Source of the DNA: Strix aluco
Taxonomy: Eukaryota > Chordata > Aves > Strigiformes > Strigidae
Assembly (NCBI RefSeq): GCF_031877795.1
Contig: NC_133971.1
Location: 61,574,463-61,638,462 of the forward strand
Length of the DNA: 64,000 nt
Reading direction: 5' to 3'
The position numbers and the translations under genes were made by a program. Each line of letters starts with the position of its first letter. Position 1 is the first letter of the stretch. Shown here in pieces: positions 1 through 10,845 of this stretch. The notes under the pieces were generated by a model. The model was not told where the DNA came from. It was given only the letters and a program-made list of their open reading frames with translations, and made no database searches.

Positions 1-3000
1 AGCAGCAGCTGCAAAGCAACAGTCCATGAATTAGGGAAAGAAGGTGACTCTGCTCATTTAGCTATGTTGTATGAGGAATTACAAAGTCAGAAGAAATTAT
101 TTTTATCTTTTATGCTCACAGAAAGTCTCACATTGTCTAATGTCCACCTATGCTCAGTTCCCCACAGCAAGACACCTTCTGGATGAGGGAAATGTGTGTG
201 GTGGGGTTTGTTGGAGACTTCTTAATGATGTGCTCATTAAGAAGCTCTCCTCAAAATTTGCCAGTTAGGCTTTGCAACTTCTGTATGGCTCAGAGCCTAA
301 GATAACTTGTTTGCACCTCATCTTGTGCTGCACAAACACTGCAACACCACCTCACCTACCACCTTCCACAGATTAAATTTTAGAAATATAGTAGAGAGGC
401 ATGTAATAGTATGTATGCACTCACCACACATACTGACATCTATATGTAACATGCCTTAAAACTGCAGCAGAGAAGCTACAAAGCATATCACTTCATAAAG
501 GTAACATTTCTCACTTCTACTTTTGTACTTCCTTAAGTATCTTGGTCTATTTTAAAAAGTTATTCAGAATCAAACTTTGTCATACATAGACTTTTGTCAC
601 ACACCTTTTCCTCATAAAGTGAGAAGTCTCCTTGAATCGTGTCCTAACTGAGCTAGTCAAACAGTTGGGTCTTATTCTTACAGCCGTACACAAAGCCAAA
701 GAAATGCAGAGAAAGGCAATGTACACAGCCACCACTGGTTAGTTAATGATGTGTTTTAACCTAAATTAAACAAGGGAAAACCCAGAAATGGGGAGTCTTC
801 AGCATGTTTATAAAAAGTGGATAGAAATTTACCTGAATTTGCATCAGGTTTTACATAATATAGACACAGAAATTAGATACAAAGATATTTATGTGCATCC
901 ATACTGAGACACTGGAGTAATTTTTATCAACAAGAATCCGAGTTCATTTCTAAACAAGGCCTTGAAGAGCATCAGACCTGGAGGTAAAAATGCACAGACA
1001 AAACAAATCCATGCTTTTGCAAAAAAAAAAAAAAAAATAAAAATCACACTTTCAGAGGTATGAAGGCATATGTTTTGTATTGCAAAAGCTTCAAGGCACA
1101 CAGCTTCAAATGCAAACCCCAGTTACAAAATAAAGTTTTCTGACCACTACTATGTGCTTCAGTTAACAAGGTGACCTACAAAGCACTTATTTAGGGAACT
1201 GGAAAAAGGCATGGAATTAAGAATTAAGCTATCAATTTCAGACCCAAGCTGGATTTTCTAACAGTCTACAGGCTGCATTGCCAAACTTCATTTTATCATG
1301 CTCTGCAAACTTTCTGACGCTTTTCTTACACCTCCACTTACATAATCTCAGTTTTCATATTTTAAAAAGCTCTCTTGTATGTCAAGGTATAAATAATATC
1401 ACAGAACTCAGAAGAAAGAGGAAAAATAAAAGCTTAGAGACTGGGAAAGCTCCATAGTTTCATTTTCCTGTTTAAACCTTGTGACACTTTGGACTTGCAA
1501 TTTGTGAAACTCCATTCAGATAGGGAGTCAACAATTTTTAAAGCATTCCACTGACTTTAAGCATTCTGACCCAGTACAAATACAAGTTTACAAACTACTC
1601 AAGAGAATTTGGCTTCAAATTTCCTTCATGGGAAGGCCAAGGCAACCTGGCAACTGATTTTGATGAAGAAAAACGTGAATTTTGAGGAAGTAACAGCATC
1701 TGGAATACTAATCAAAAATTGAACTGGCCATATCAGACACACAATGCCAAATATGATAACAATGCATTTGTCAGATTCCATGCACCTGAACCATGGTTTA
1801 AAAAAGGAATCTTTGATAAACAGCAATTTCCTATCATTATGTACACAGAATGGAAATACTATTAAATAGGTGCAAAGACCATTAGAAATTATACTGCTAG
1901 ACTGTAAACTCAAGCCCACACAGACATGTACATACACACACATGCAAAGCAACAAACATCTGCACACAGCATCAAACATTTACATATTCATCTGGAATAA
2001 CTCTTCCCTCAGCTGATAACCAGCACTAGGATCATCCATCAATCAGTCATACTGAATGTCCTAAAGGAGTTCAGAAGTAAACTCATGGTCAGCTGTAATA
2101 AAGGGTCTGTATCACAGAAATTGTTATTGTTTAATTTGACCTACACTGTAAACTGAAAGAAGACTACTGTGTGTTGCAATTCCATTAAATTTACTCCGTA
2201 AGTCAGGTTATTGTTTAACTTTGCTGTAAAGAAATTACAACTTCAAGTTTATTTATGTCTTCCTGAATGGCAGAGCCCTGAGAGTACATTCTTCTTCACT
2301 TCCCAGGCAGAGTCAACAGAAAGAGCAACATCTCTGAAAAGTAACTGGGCCCAAGTTCAGGGACCTCCCAGCTCAAGTCCTGCAGCTAGTAAAACGAGGG
2401 CATGCTGCTGCTCTCGCACTGTGCACATGGGTGCTCGCCCTTCTCCAGCACACTCCCTATCAAATACTTCCTTACTCAGCTGCAGCTGGGAGGCCTGTAA
2501 CTCAATCCAGCAGAACTCTTGCCATCCACCAGTCCCTCTGGGATATCTGGAATTAGCCCAACACAGCAAAACGCAATCAGACCTTGCAGTAATATGGAGT
2601 AAAAGATGTATGAGAAAGCCATAACATGCAAGCACATCCTGCACAGAAGAGATTCCAGCAAACTTTTAAGAGTGCTAGTGCTCATGCTGTTCTCCACCAC
2701 ACTTTTGATGCCTGACAGCCTCACCTCTGTGCCTTCTCAGAAATGCACTGTTTCTGGAAAGACCATGCCAAAGCTGTTCTTGTAGGTCCATCCCAAATGC
2801 AGGAATAGCAAAAGCCAGCGGCTCACATCACACAACAGTGTAAATCTGCTGTAACCCCTGACTCTGGATTTATGCTGGTAAAAATGGAGATCAGAATGTG
2901 TTCCTAGCAGTGTTTTCATCTTTTCATGGAACACCAATGTTATCTTCACCTAGAATATCTTTTTCTATGTTGTTTGTTAAATATTCTGGATTCCTAGAGG

Positions 3001-3950
3001 GCTGGATCATGTATTTTCCATGGTTTCCATGGAAAGCATCTTTTTACTGTGGTGTGCAAGAAATAGTGCGGGACTGAAGGCTTGGATACCTTTAGGATGA
3101 TCACAGAACCTGTTTTCATATAACCTGTTCCTAAGGAGAAATAATGTAAAGATTAGTGAGTCTGTGGCAAATCAATTCCTACAGAGATGAAAGCTTGCTC
3201 TGGGAAGCTAGATATTTTACTTGGACACTGTGATGAAAACTGCTTTTGATTGCCTCTGATGGCACAAGATAGGATTCAAAGCGAGAATACATTCCTTTGG
3301 CTGTGCCCTAGCACCCCATCCTCTTACTTTTCAGTATTTCCCTTCAGCTTCCTTGTACACAAAGGAAATAATAACACAGGCATCCTCAGTGAAAAAAGCA
3401 GTAGTTTCCATATTCCGTTTTAGCATCACACAGTAGCTCTAAGAGCTACAGTCACATTTTCTTCTAAGGCTGTGGACTTTTAAAGATAATTATGTTTGGG
3501 AGATTAGTGTGAGAAAGTAAGACTGTGGAGGCACACTGCTAACATAAGTTTGAGGAGTAGTGGTCTCCTAAAACTAGGCTCTTTGCTCATTAAAGCTGCA
3601 ATCATGTTGTGACAGAGAGCATTAGTGAACATTTAGTCGTCAATATTTGCCCGTGTCCCACTCCCTCTAGCCTGGAGGGTGCCTCTGCACAAATACAGGT
3701 ACCACAGGCATAGCGTGGGTACAATCATATGTGTATATACAGACACTGTGAGAGTATACCCCTTTGTTCACTTTTTCCCTAATGGATTCTGCTGCATTAA
3801 AAGGCATTAACAACCCAAACATTATCATGACACTGATGAAACTCAGCCTCGCCTTGGACAATTCGGACCAAGAACAGTAGAAAGTTGGAATGCTGAGCTC
3901 CCATGGGATGGGGGAGTCCCATGCACCAGGACAACCCTGGCCTCGCAGGG
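1..3950 (-). other. Probable first intron of the minus-strand gene (ASAH1 candidate)
   Basis: No exon could be supported here on either strand. The stretch is AT-rich, ordinary vertebrate non-coding DNA with a pure A17 run at 1021-1037. The frames at 2211-2624 and 3667-4260 have no recognisable domains and overlap frames on the other strand, so I treat them as chance. If the exon at 4325-4406 is ASAH1 exon 1, this is intron 1; otherwise it is intergenic. Confidence 0.45.
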
Positions 3951-4324
3951 AGACGATGGACCCTACCGTGCTGCTACGGCTGTGCCAATGCGCGTCCAGC
4001 AAGGGACTCTCGGAAGCCACCTTGCTCCTGGCGAAAAAACACATTCCGAAGCTCCACAGCCCGTGCCTGCGCTCCGGGTCTGTCCTAACAGGACGTAGGT
4101 CCCCCCAACACCGCTCTTCAGCGCCGCAGCATCCCCAGCACCGCGCAGAGCCTTGCAAAACTGGGTTGCAAACTCCCCCGTCCCGCCACACCGGCGGCAT
4201 TCCGCCTGCCCGCGCCGCCCCCGCCCCAAACGCGACAGGCGTGCCCGGCAGCCCCGGCACCCCCCGCCCCGTGCGTGCCGTGGGCTCCGGCCGCCCCGCG
4301 CCCCCTCCCCGCGCCCGGACTCAC

Positions 4325-4406
4325 CGCCGGCGGCCGCAGCCGCGCCGACAGCCGCCGCTCCGCGCAGGCAGAGGCAGAGGGCAGCCAGAAACGCCTTCCC
4401 GGCCAT
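4325..4406 (-). CDS. ASAH1: First coding exon with signal peptide, probable ASAH1 (acid ceramidase)
   Basis: On the minus strand an ATG at 4406 in strong Kozak context (G at -3 and +4) opens a frame of 27 codons plus one base. It runs into a textbook donor, GGCG|GTGAGTCC (GT at 4324-4323). The peptide starts M-A-G-K, has a hydrophobic core F-L-A-A-L-C-L-C-L, an Arg, then an Ala/Gly-rich end: a secretory signal peptide. Human ASAH1 exon 1 also encodes a signal peptide of about 26 residues starting M-P-G-R. ASAH1 is the lysosomal enzyme that splits ceramide into sphingosine and fatty acid. In human 8p22 ASAH1 lies on the PSD3 3' side, transcribed the same way, as here. The match rests on exon shape and synteny; signal peptides carry little family signal. 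Exon 2, which would start W-T-E-D-C, was not found in 1-4324, so intron 1 would exceed 4.3 kb. Confidence 0.5.
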
Positions 4407-4628
4407 CTCGCCTTCCTTCTCCCTGCGCGCCCTGCCGCGGCAGAAAAGTTTCGGTGCAAAAACTTAAATAAAAAATTTTTTTTGGTTAAAATAAGTACAA
4501 CTGTAGCGCAAAAATAACGCGATGGTAATGAATCGCTACGGGAGCAGCCCCAGAGTGCCTCGAGGCCGACGGGCAACACAACCTCTATCACCACCGCTGC
4601 CTCGCCGGGCCCTTATGTCCCCGCCAGT

Positions 4629-4713
4629 ATGCAAATATGCAAACGAGCCCCGCACCCATTGGGCGCGTGCTGCGGGGAGGGGTCGGCGCTGCCCGGGGAG
4701 GGCGGGGCGGGGC
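4629..4713 (-). promoter_or_regulatory. Core promoter motif cluster: octamers, CCAAT box and GC boxes
   Basis: Within 85 bases: octamer ATGCAAAT and a near copy directly adjacent, a CCAAT box reading on the minus strand, and overlapping Sp1-type GC boxes. Order and spacing fit a housekeeping-type promoter driving the minus-strand exon at 4406. Factor binding is inferred from motif consensus only. Confidence 0.5.
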
Positions 4714-5000
4714 TGGGTGCGGAGCCGAGCCGGGGTGGGATCGCAGCGCCCCGTGGGAGCGGCGCGGCTCGGCCCGGCTCGTCATGGCACCGTCCGGCAC
4801 GGCACGACGCGGTGAGAGCCAGGACCTCAGGCAGAGCGCACCGGTGTGCACGGACCCCTCGGCTCTGAGCCCTCGGGCCTGGCTCCCGCTCTCCACCCGC
4901 ACCGAACACAGCTCCGCCGCTCCCCGCCGCACTCTGCCTCGCCATCCCCGCCCGCACAACCAGGACGCGGCCCCGCCGCTCTCCCCGTGCTACCCCTGCC

Positions 5001-8000
5001 TTTGGCGACCTAGCTCCGCTGTGCCTCACAGACCATCTTCCTTCTCATCCATGCTTTTGCACCAGGAATCATTTTCCATTTTCATTTCAGTGCCTGCAAG
5101 GGGCCTTATGCTGTTCCCTCGAAAAACCTTTGCCAAAACCTTGTTTTGTCAGCACTCAAGGGGAGCGCAAGTTTGGATCACAAATTAATTCTCTGGAGAT
5201 TGCATCTGTACTCTGGAGAAATACAAAGTTGCCTCTTTCAGCCTTTCAACTCTCTCTGCCCTCTCAGTGACAGGGTTTGCAAGCAGCCTTGCGTAGGTGG
5301 CCACTGGGTGAAAGATCAGTTATGTAAGGACATGTCATAGAGAAATATTAAATTAATAACAAGGCCAGTTCTCATTTCACTATGCAGTGTGTTGTCAACG
5401 GCCCAGCTTCATAAAGAAGCTTATGACACTTACAGGGAATGAGGACTCCCTGGGTTTTGCAACATGAAGCAAATGGGATTCACTTTGAGGGTAACTGATT
5501 CTTCTCAGACCAGTCACTTTAGGAGACTAAAATATATATGGTTCATATTAGCAAGGCTAGTTAATAAGCAGTTGCTCGAGTGTAGCAGAACTGGGTCACC
5601 TTTGCAATGTTAGATTCCATTAAAAGACCAGTAAGGTCTATGTGACGGTACCTCTCCCCCAGGACACAACTTGAAGTTCCTCCACCACCAGCCCCTATTT
5701 ATATCCAAAAGGCATTGGAAGAATTTAATGAGGGTGCAAACTGATCGTGCTGAGACTTTCTTTCAAACTGAGACAACTGGAGTGGCAGGGTCAGGGAGGA
5801 GGGCTAAAGCAGTGGCTGAGGCAGCGGGAGAGGGTGGGAGTCAGAGGCAGGGGCTAGGAGGGTGGTGATAAGGAGAGTGACCAGCCTTCCTCACCAGCGG
5901 ATGGTGGTGGTGTCAGCAGGGAAAAATATGGATTGCGCTGCAGTTTGTTAAGTCCCAAGCATATCTGGACTAAACAATGCATTTTCTCTTAATTTAGTGG
6001 AAACTCTACAGTGTAATTTCCCCCCTAGAAATCAGTCTGACTCTGTCTAGGTTCAGACATCCTTCCTAGAAAATTCTAATCCATACAGGCAACATCTGGC
6101 AAACTAAAAGAGCAAACAAAAAAAAAAAAAAAAAGAGACAGCCACGCCACCTTAATCATAGGTGATGCTACCAACCCAGTCAGAGCAAAACAGCATGAAG
6201 ACTCCTGTTTTGCACAGCTACATCCATGGCTACTGCCAGCAAAAACTTACATTACAATGTAACTGTGGGAAGACAACTAGTGTAGTTTTAACGGCTGGTG
6301 GGATCAGATTAGGCAAGTAGAAGAGAGCAGTGGCAATGCTTGTCAGGGCAGCCCTGGGTGGACTGCTGGCCCTCACTAACCTCTGCTAATCCACAAACTT
6401 TCAATTCATTCCCAACAGAGATCACGAAACCCATTGACAGCAAGGGCAAGCAGCAGATTTACAACCTACTCAGCATAAAATCTTGTTACACTGAAAATGC
6501 TCATTTGTATAATTTTTTGTTCCTTCTCACGCCCATGTCTAATTTTAAAACATAATTTGAAAGAGTTATGCAAAATCTCCACCTAAAACAAAGAAGGAAA
6601 TTAAAAACAAAACACTAAAAGAAAACTTCAAAGTGATGAAAGACGTGGGGCGGGAGCATAATTCTGATTTCTTGGATCTTGAAAAAGTTGCCTAAATCTG
6701 TTGTAAACCCAGCTGCAAAATAATCTGAGATAGAAGGGACTTCATGAAGGCAGAATGTGTCCCTGAACACTAAGCAATGTGCAGTTGCACCAGTCTGACA
6801 CAGCACATTTTCCAACATTTAAAAAGTGTCTTTCCCTTGCAGATAATCATGATCAGATGGAGATGAAGCTTCATGGCATCAACTCAGTGTGCTTCAGTGC
6901 AATCATTAACTGGATTTGAGTTTTGCTTCCTCTGTAAAATACATAATCCTATAGGGGAAAGCAAAGTTCCATCTGTAAAACAGAGCCTGATTTATAGTAC
7001 TCAGGGATTCCAAAGTGGGTGGAAGGTAATAGAGCGAGAGCTACAATACATGATTTCTAACAAGGGGGGACAAGGAGGGGGGGAGTCTGGAGGAATGGAG
7101 ACAAGAGTTGCATAACTAGGCTGGTACTTGCACCCACAGACCATGTGGAAGGTTAAAGTCAAAACAAGCCCACAAGTATCTCCAACACAATGTGGTCAGC
7201 ATTTTTGTGTGTGGTGCAGCTGTGCTAAACCCCAAACAAATTCACTGGCCTCACACAGCAGCAAGCAATAGGAGAATCAACCCCAAAATTTCATTTCCAC
7301 AGCAATGGTGCAAAAACAGCTTGAAACGTTGGGGGCAGGGGGGGAAGGGGGAGGTGTGAGAGAGAGACTAACACTAACTTTGAAAATTCCAGTGCTGCTT
7401 TAATTTTATTCGTATAAAAATTTTGATAGTTGTAGATAAGAGGTCTTCCAGGATGAGAGCTCTTTCAGGATGAGAGGTCTTCCAAAAATTATCTGCTTAG
7501 AAACAAGCAAAAACCATGTTCTGCTCTCATCCTGACTAGGAAATGCAAGTAAGTAAGTCTTTTTTCTCCCTATAAATATTTAAATTTTCTCTTCCCCCCA
7601 CAGAAGATAAGTGCAATTAAGTCCAAAAAGTCAGAGTGAGCTTTCAGGTGATTTCTGTGTTAGTAAGTTCAAACAAACAAAAAAAGGATCTTTTTCTCCT
7701 ACTTCGATCAAAGTTTGATCAAAGATATCAATGAAATATTTTTCTGAAAACCAACCATTTTTAATGAAACCCCAGTTTGAGGATAAAAAAATAACTCTTC
7801 CCTACCTGTGTCCGCAATGACTAACTGGACTACAGCAACAGCTTCACATGCAGTGGAGGTCCTCTCATCCTGGGCTGAGCTCTTTGATATGCTCTCAGTA
7901 AGGAACAATATGGCATCAAGCCATCCAGGGACTGGAGGGTGACCTGTGGCAAGCCTGTCTCACCAACACTGATCTACAAGCCCATTTTGTAGCACAGTAT

Positions 8001-10750
8001 TGCCTGCCTTTCCACACTGGCAGTGAGCATGGGGCGCAGGTGCCTGTCAGTAGGGTCAGAGGCAACCCAGTGACAGGCAGGCATGCAGGCAGGTGAGAGC
8101 TACAGTTGCTGGGAAGTCTGCATGTCATGGCTATCTTGAATCTCCCTAAATGTGCAGTGGTGAGAAACGTAACAGCAGGAACCACCTGGGTGTCTGTTTA
8201 GGAACACAATCCATGCAACTTCACTGTTGTTGGTACCTGGGAAAGCTCAGCTGAAGGCATCGAAATATGGGGAGCTGTGCAGCAGCTGCAATTCTGACTG
8301 CAATAGACAGGGCACCTATTCCTCCTGCTCACTTTTCTGTTTTGCAGAGAGGCTCCTTCAGTCTTCAGTGCACACATGCAACAGGAGGAGGGGATCCTCC
8401 TCGTGTAAAATAGCCTTTAGCTGTCTTGCCTTGCTTATCCTTTCTATTGCTGTGGTATGACTTGCTGTTCTGTTTCCAGGTTGCCTTTCCTTATCTTGCA
8501 GACAAGGTCCTCTCTCACTGATTAGCACAAGGATTCATCCCTCTTCATCCTGCTCTGTTCTTTTTAGTGCAAAATGCAAGCTGCCTACTTCTTCAGATAA
8601 AGAGATACAGGCTAGAGCAGGATGCCCTGCTCTGCTACTGAGCTGCAGATCTGGCCATGGAATAAGCTTGTGCTACGATTTTCTCAACTGTGTTTTAATT
8701 AATTGTCACACTGCTGGTAGTTCCTGCCAAAGTCAGCTAGCTGTCTCGCCAGACACATCTTTCAAAATTCAATGCCAGAGGAGAGACATTCCTGCACCTC
8801 TTTTGGGGTGGCGAGTAGGGGAGTGTAGTCCAGCTCCCCACTCATTGGCCATGGCACTGGTGTGCTGATCAAGTATGGTCCCCCTTGCTGTCCCTCACAT
8901 GGCTCCCAAGCCCTGCCTGCAGTAGGTTAAAGATGACGTTGTCTGAAACTTTTGCAAGGTTACGAAAATGTGCAAGGGGAGAGGGGAGAAGGAGAGAACT
9001 CTTGCCTTACTGAAAGCGTTCAGTCCCAGTGGTGCTCAGGTTCCCATAGGGCAGGAACAAGCCCCTGCATCTTGCCAGCAGGGTGCCTGTGGAGAGACTT
9101 TATCGACCCCTGCTCTCTCTTGTTCTTCTCTTGCAATTTGCTGAACTCATCTCTCTAACCATGGGAACAAAACCTTCTCATTCAGGTCCCAGCCTGGTAG
9201 TCTGTGTCCCTGCTTGCCAAGGGGAAGGTGAGTAGGATGAGAGAGCAATGCACGGCATTGCCAGGGTGGGAAAATGAATGTGTCATTTCCATCTCAAGAA
9301 GTGTCGGGAAAGGGAAGTCACTTCTCTGGCCTCTGGGTGCTCCAGCGAGGGAGAGGATAATCGCATACTTTCTGCTTTTCCTTTATTTTGCTCTGCAAGG
9401 CTGACAGATGGTGTGTGGTGCAGCCAAGGCTGGATTCCAACTTGTATCTCCTTCGGTCGCTTGCAACTTACTGAGAACAGATTCCTCCTTGGGCTGACAT
9501 TTCCATCTTATCCCAAAGGAGATTTATTTTAATTTTCATTTAAAGTTTAGGCTGAGTTAGCATTGCTGCTCTGGGATTTTGCAACTGGTAAGTAAAAACT
9601 GCCTCCTGGTCCAGCACTCCTGCTGTAGACATCCAACCCAAGTGCTCATGGAGTGAGGGTTGTGCTCCCAAAGGACAGTTCAGCCTGCCTGTGGTCAAAC
9701 CACACTCATGCAGTGCCTCCAGGAACTACTGCAGTAATTTTGTGCTCCTAAATTCTACGTGCATCAATTTTTAGGTCTCACGAAGATTTAAAACATTTTG
9801 AGAAAAGCTTGAACTCGGTAAATTATCTGTCTTCAAACTATGGACAGGAAACAGACCAACTTTGCATATGCACTGTAAAAATTTCCTTGTCTGGTCTATT
9901 CTATTTGTCACATGTAAATAACGAATAAATAGCATTTATTTCCACCCACTTCTTTCACCCCATTACTTCACTATCTTGACAAGTATGCTGACACTATGTA
10001 GGATCATGTATAGCTGCAGTCCGTGTCCCAGAGATACTCCTGCCAAAATTAAGACATGGCAACAAAGAGGACATATAAACAAGAGGGGAAGGGGAGAGGG
10101 AGGGCAGGGGCTGCAGCAACAAAATCCCACCATTCGTCAGTTGACCCCAATCACCATGCAAACTATGGGAGGAGCCCAAAAAATAGCAGACCTGATTCCT
10201 TGGTTATGGAGGGCCTCAGATCCCATAGACAGGATTCTCCGAGTTGAAAAATCACACTTTCCCTAGGTGCCTTTCATTCAGAGAGAGCCTGTGAGGGAAG
10301 TACATCAACTTGGCCTTCAGGGCACCAAATGATGCTGTCATTGTCATCTGCTCATGGCAGCCACAAATCTGGGGAAGTTTTTTCTGTCTCAGTCTAGCAC
10401 TTTTCATGTGAAAAGCATGTGCCTGTCACTGGAGGCATTGCCATGCAGCACACAAGAGAAGAGGCATGTTCCAGCTCCTGCTGGAGTGCAGGGGCACCAG
10501 TCCTGGGTGTCAAGGGCAGCCCTGGAAGCAGAAAATACAGTCAGTCTGCATCAAGGTCCTCTCCACCTGTCAGAGCACACACAGAGCAGATGGAAATTTG
10601 GATGGTTTGATGGTCTCTGTCACCATCTTCCTCCTGACTCACTCCTGCTGTGCTCCAGTGCCTCCCTGGGGCCACAGCAGACATCAGTGAGACTCTCACT
10701 GGCAGCAACTCTTGTCCTCTGCAACTCCAAAGGCCATGTGTAAGCACTTT
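5001..10750. other. Intergenic DNA, no gene seen
   Basis: Only short frames without recognisable domains. The stretch contains an A17 run at 6118-6134, G-rich tracts at 5780-5870 and 7064-7084, a strong G-run cluster at 7329-7352, and a pair of perfect TCF/LEF-type motifs at 7706-7724. No spliced gene signature was found on either strand. Confidence 0.6.
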
Positions 10751-10759
10751 AGAAAGAGA

Positions 10760-10845
10760 GTAGGAAGCTGAGGCACCAAAGATTGAAATGGCCTGCCCCA
10801 AGGTTGTGCACAAAGTCAGGAGCAGGAAGACACCCATGGCCCAGA
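10760..10845 (-). repeat. MIR/CORE-SINE relic
   Basis: The plus strand reads AAGCTGAGGCACC, then CTGCCCCAAGGTTGTGCAC, AAAGTCAGGAGCAG. This is the reverse-oriented 3' half of the MIR consensus (the 'gaggcacagag...cttgcccaaggtcacacag' block), diverged but in the right order and spacing. It is an ancient amniote SINE. Confidence 0.6.

Larger units (their letters stand above)
3950..5000. promoter_or_regulatory. CpG island promoter
   Basis: About 1 kb with very high G+C and abundant CG dinucleotides between AT-rich flanks. The signal-peptide exon sits in its left half. Features include GC boxes (GGGCGGGGCGGGGC, 4700-4713), an inverted CCAAT (CCAAT on the minus strand at 4662-4658) and two tandem octamer-like motifs, ATGCAAAT at 4629-4636 and ATGCAAAC at 4637-4644. 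The CCAAT lies about 250 bases upstream of the minus-strand ATG, compatible with a start site around 4430-4600. CpG islands often fire in both directions, so a plus-strand transcript is possible. Confidence 0.85.

Noticed and set aside
2211..2624. 137-codon plus-strand frame
   Set aside because: No family resemblance, opposing frame of similar length; treated as chance.
3667..4260. 197-codon open frame on the minus strand
   Set aside because: Its right part is CpG island sequence and its left part is ordinary DNA; it lies inside the intron following the GTGAGT donor and has no domain.
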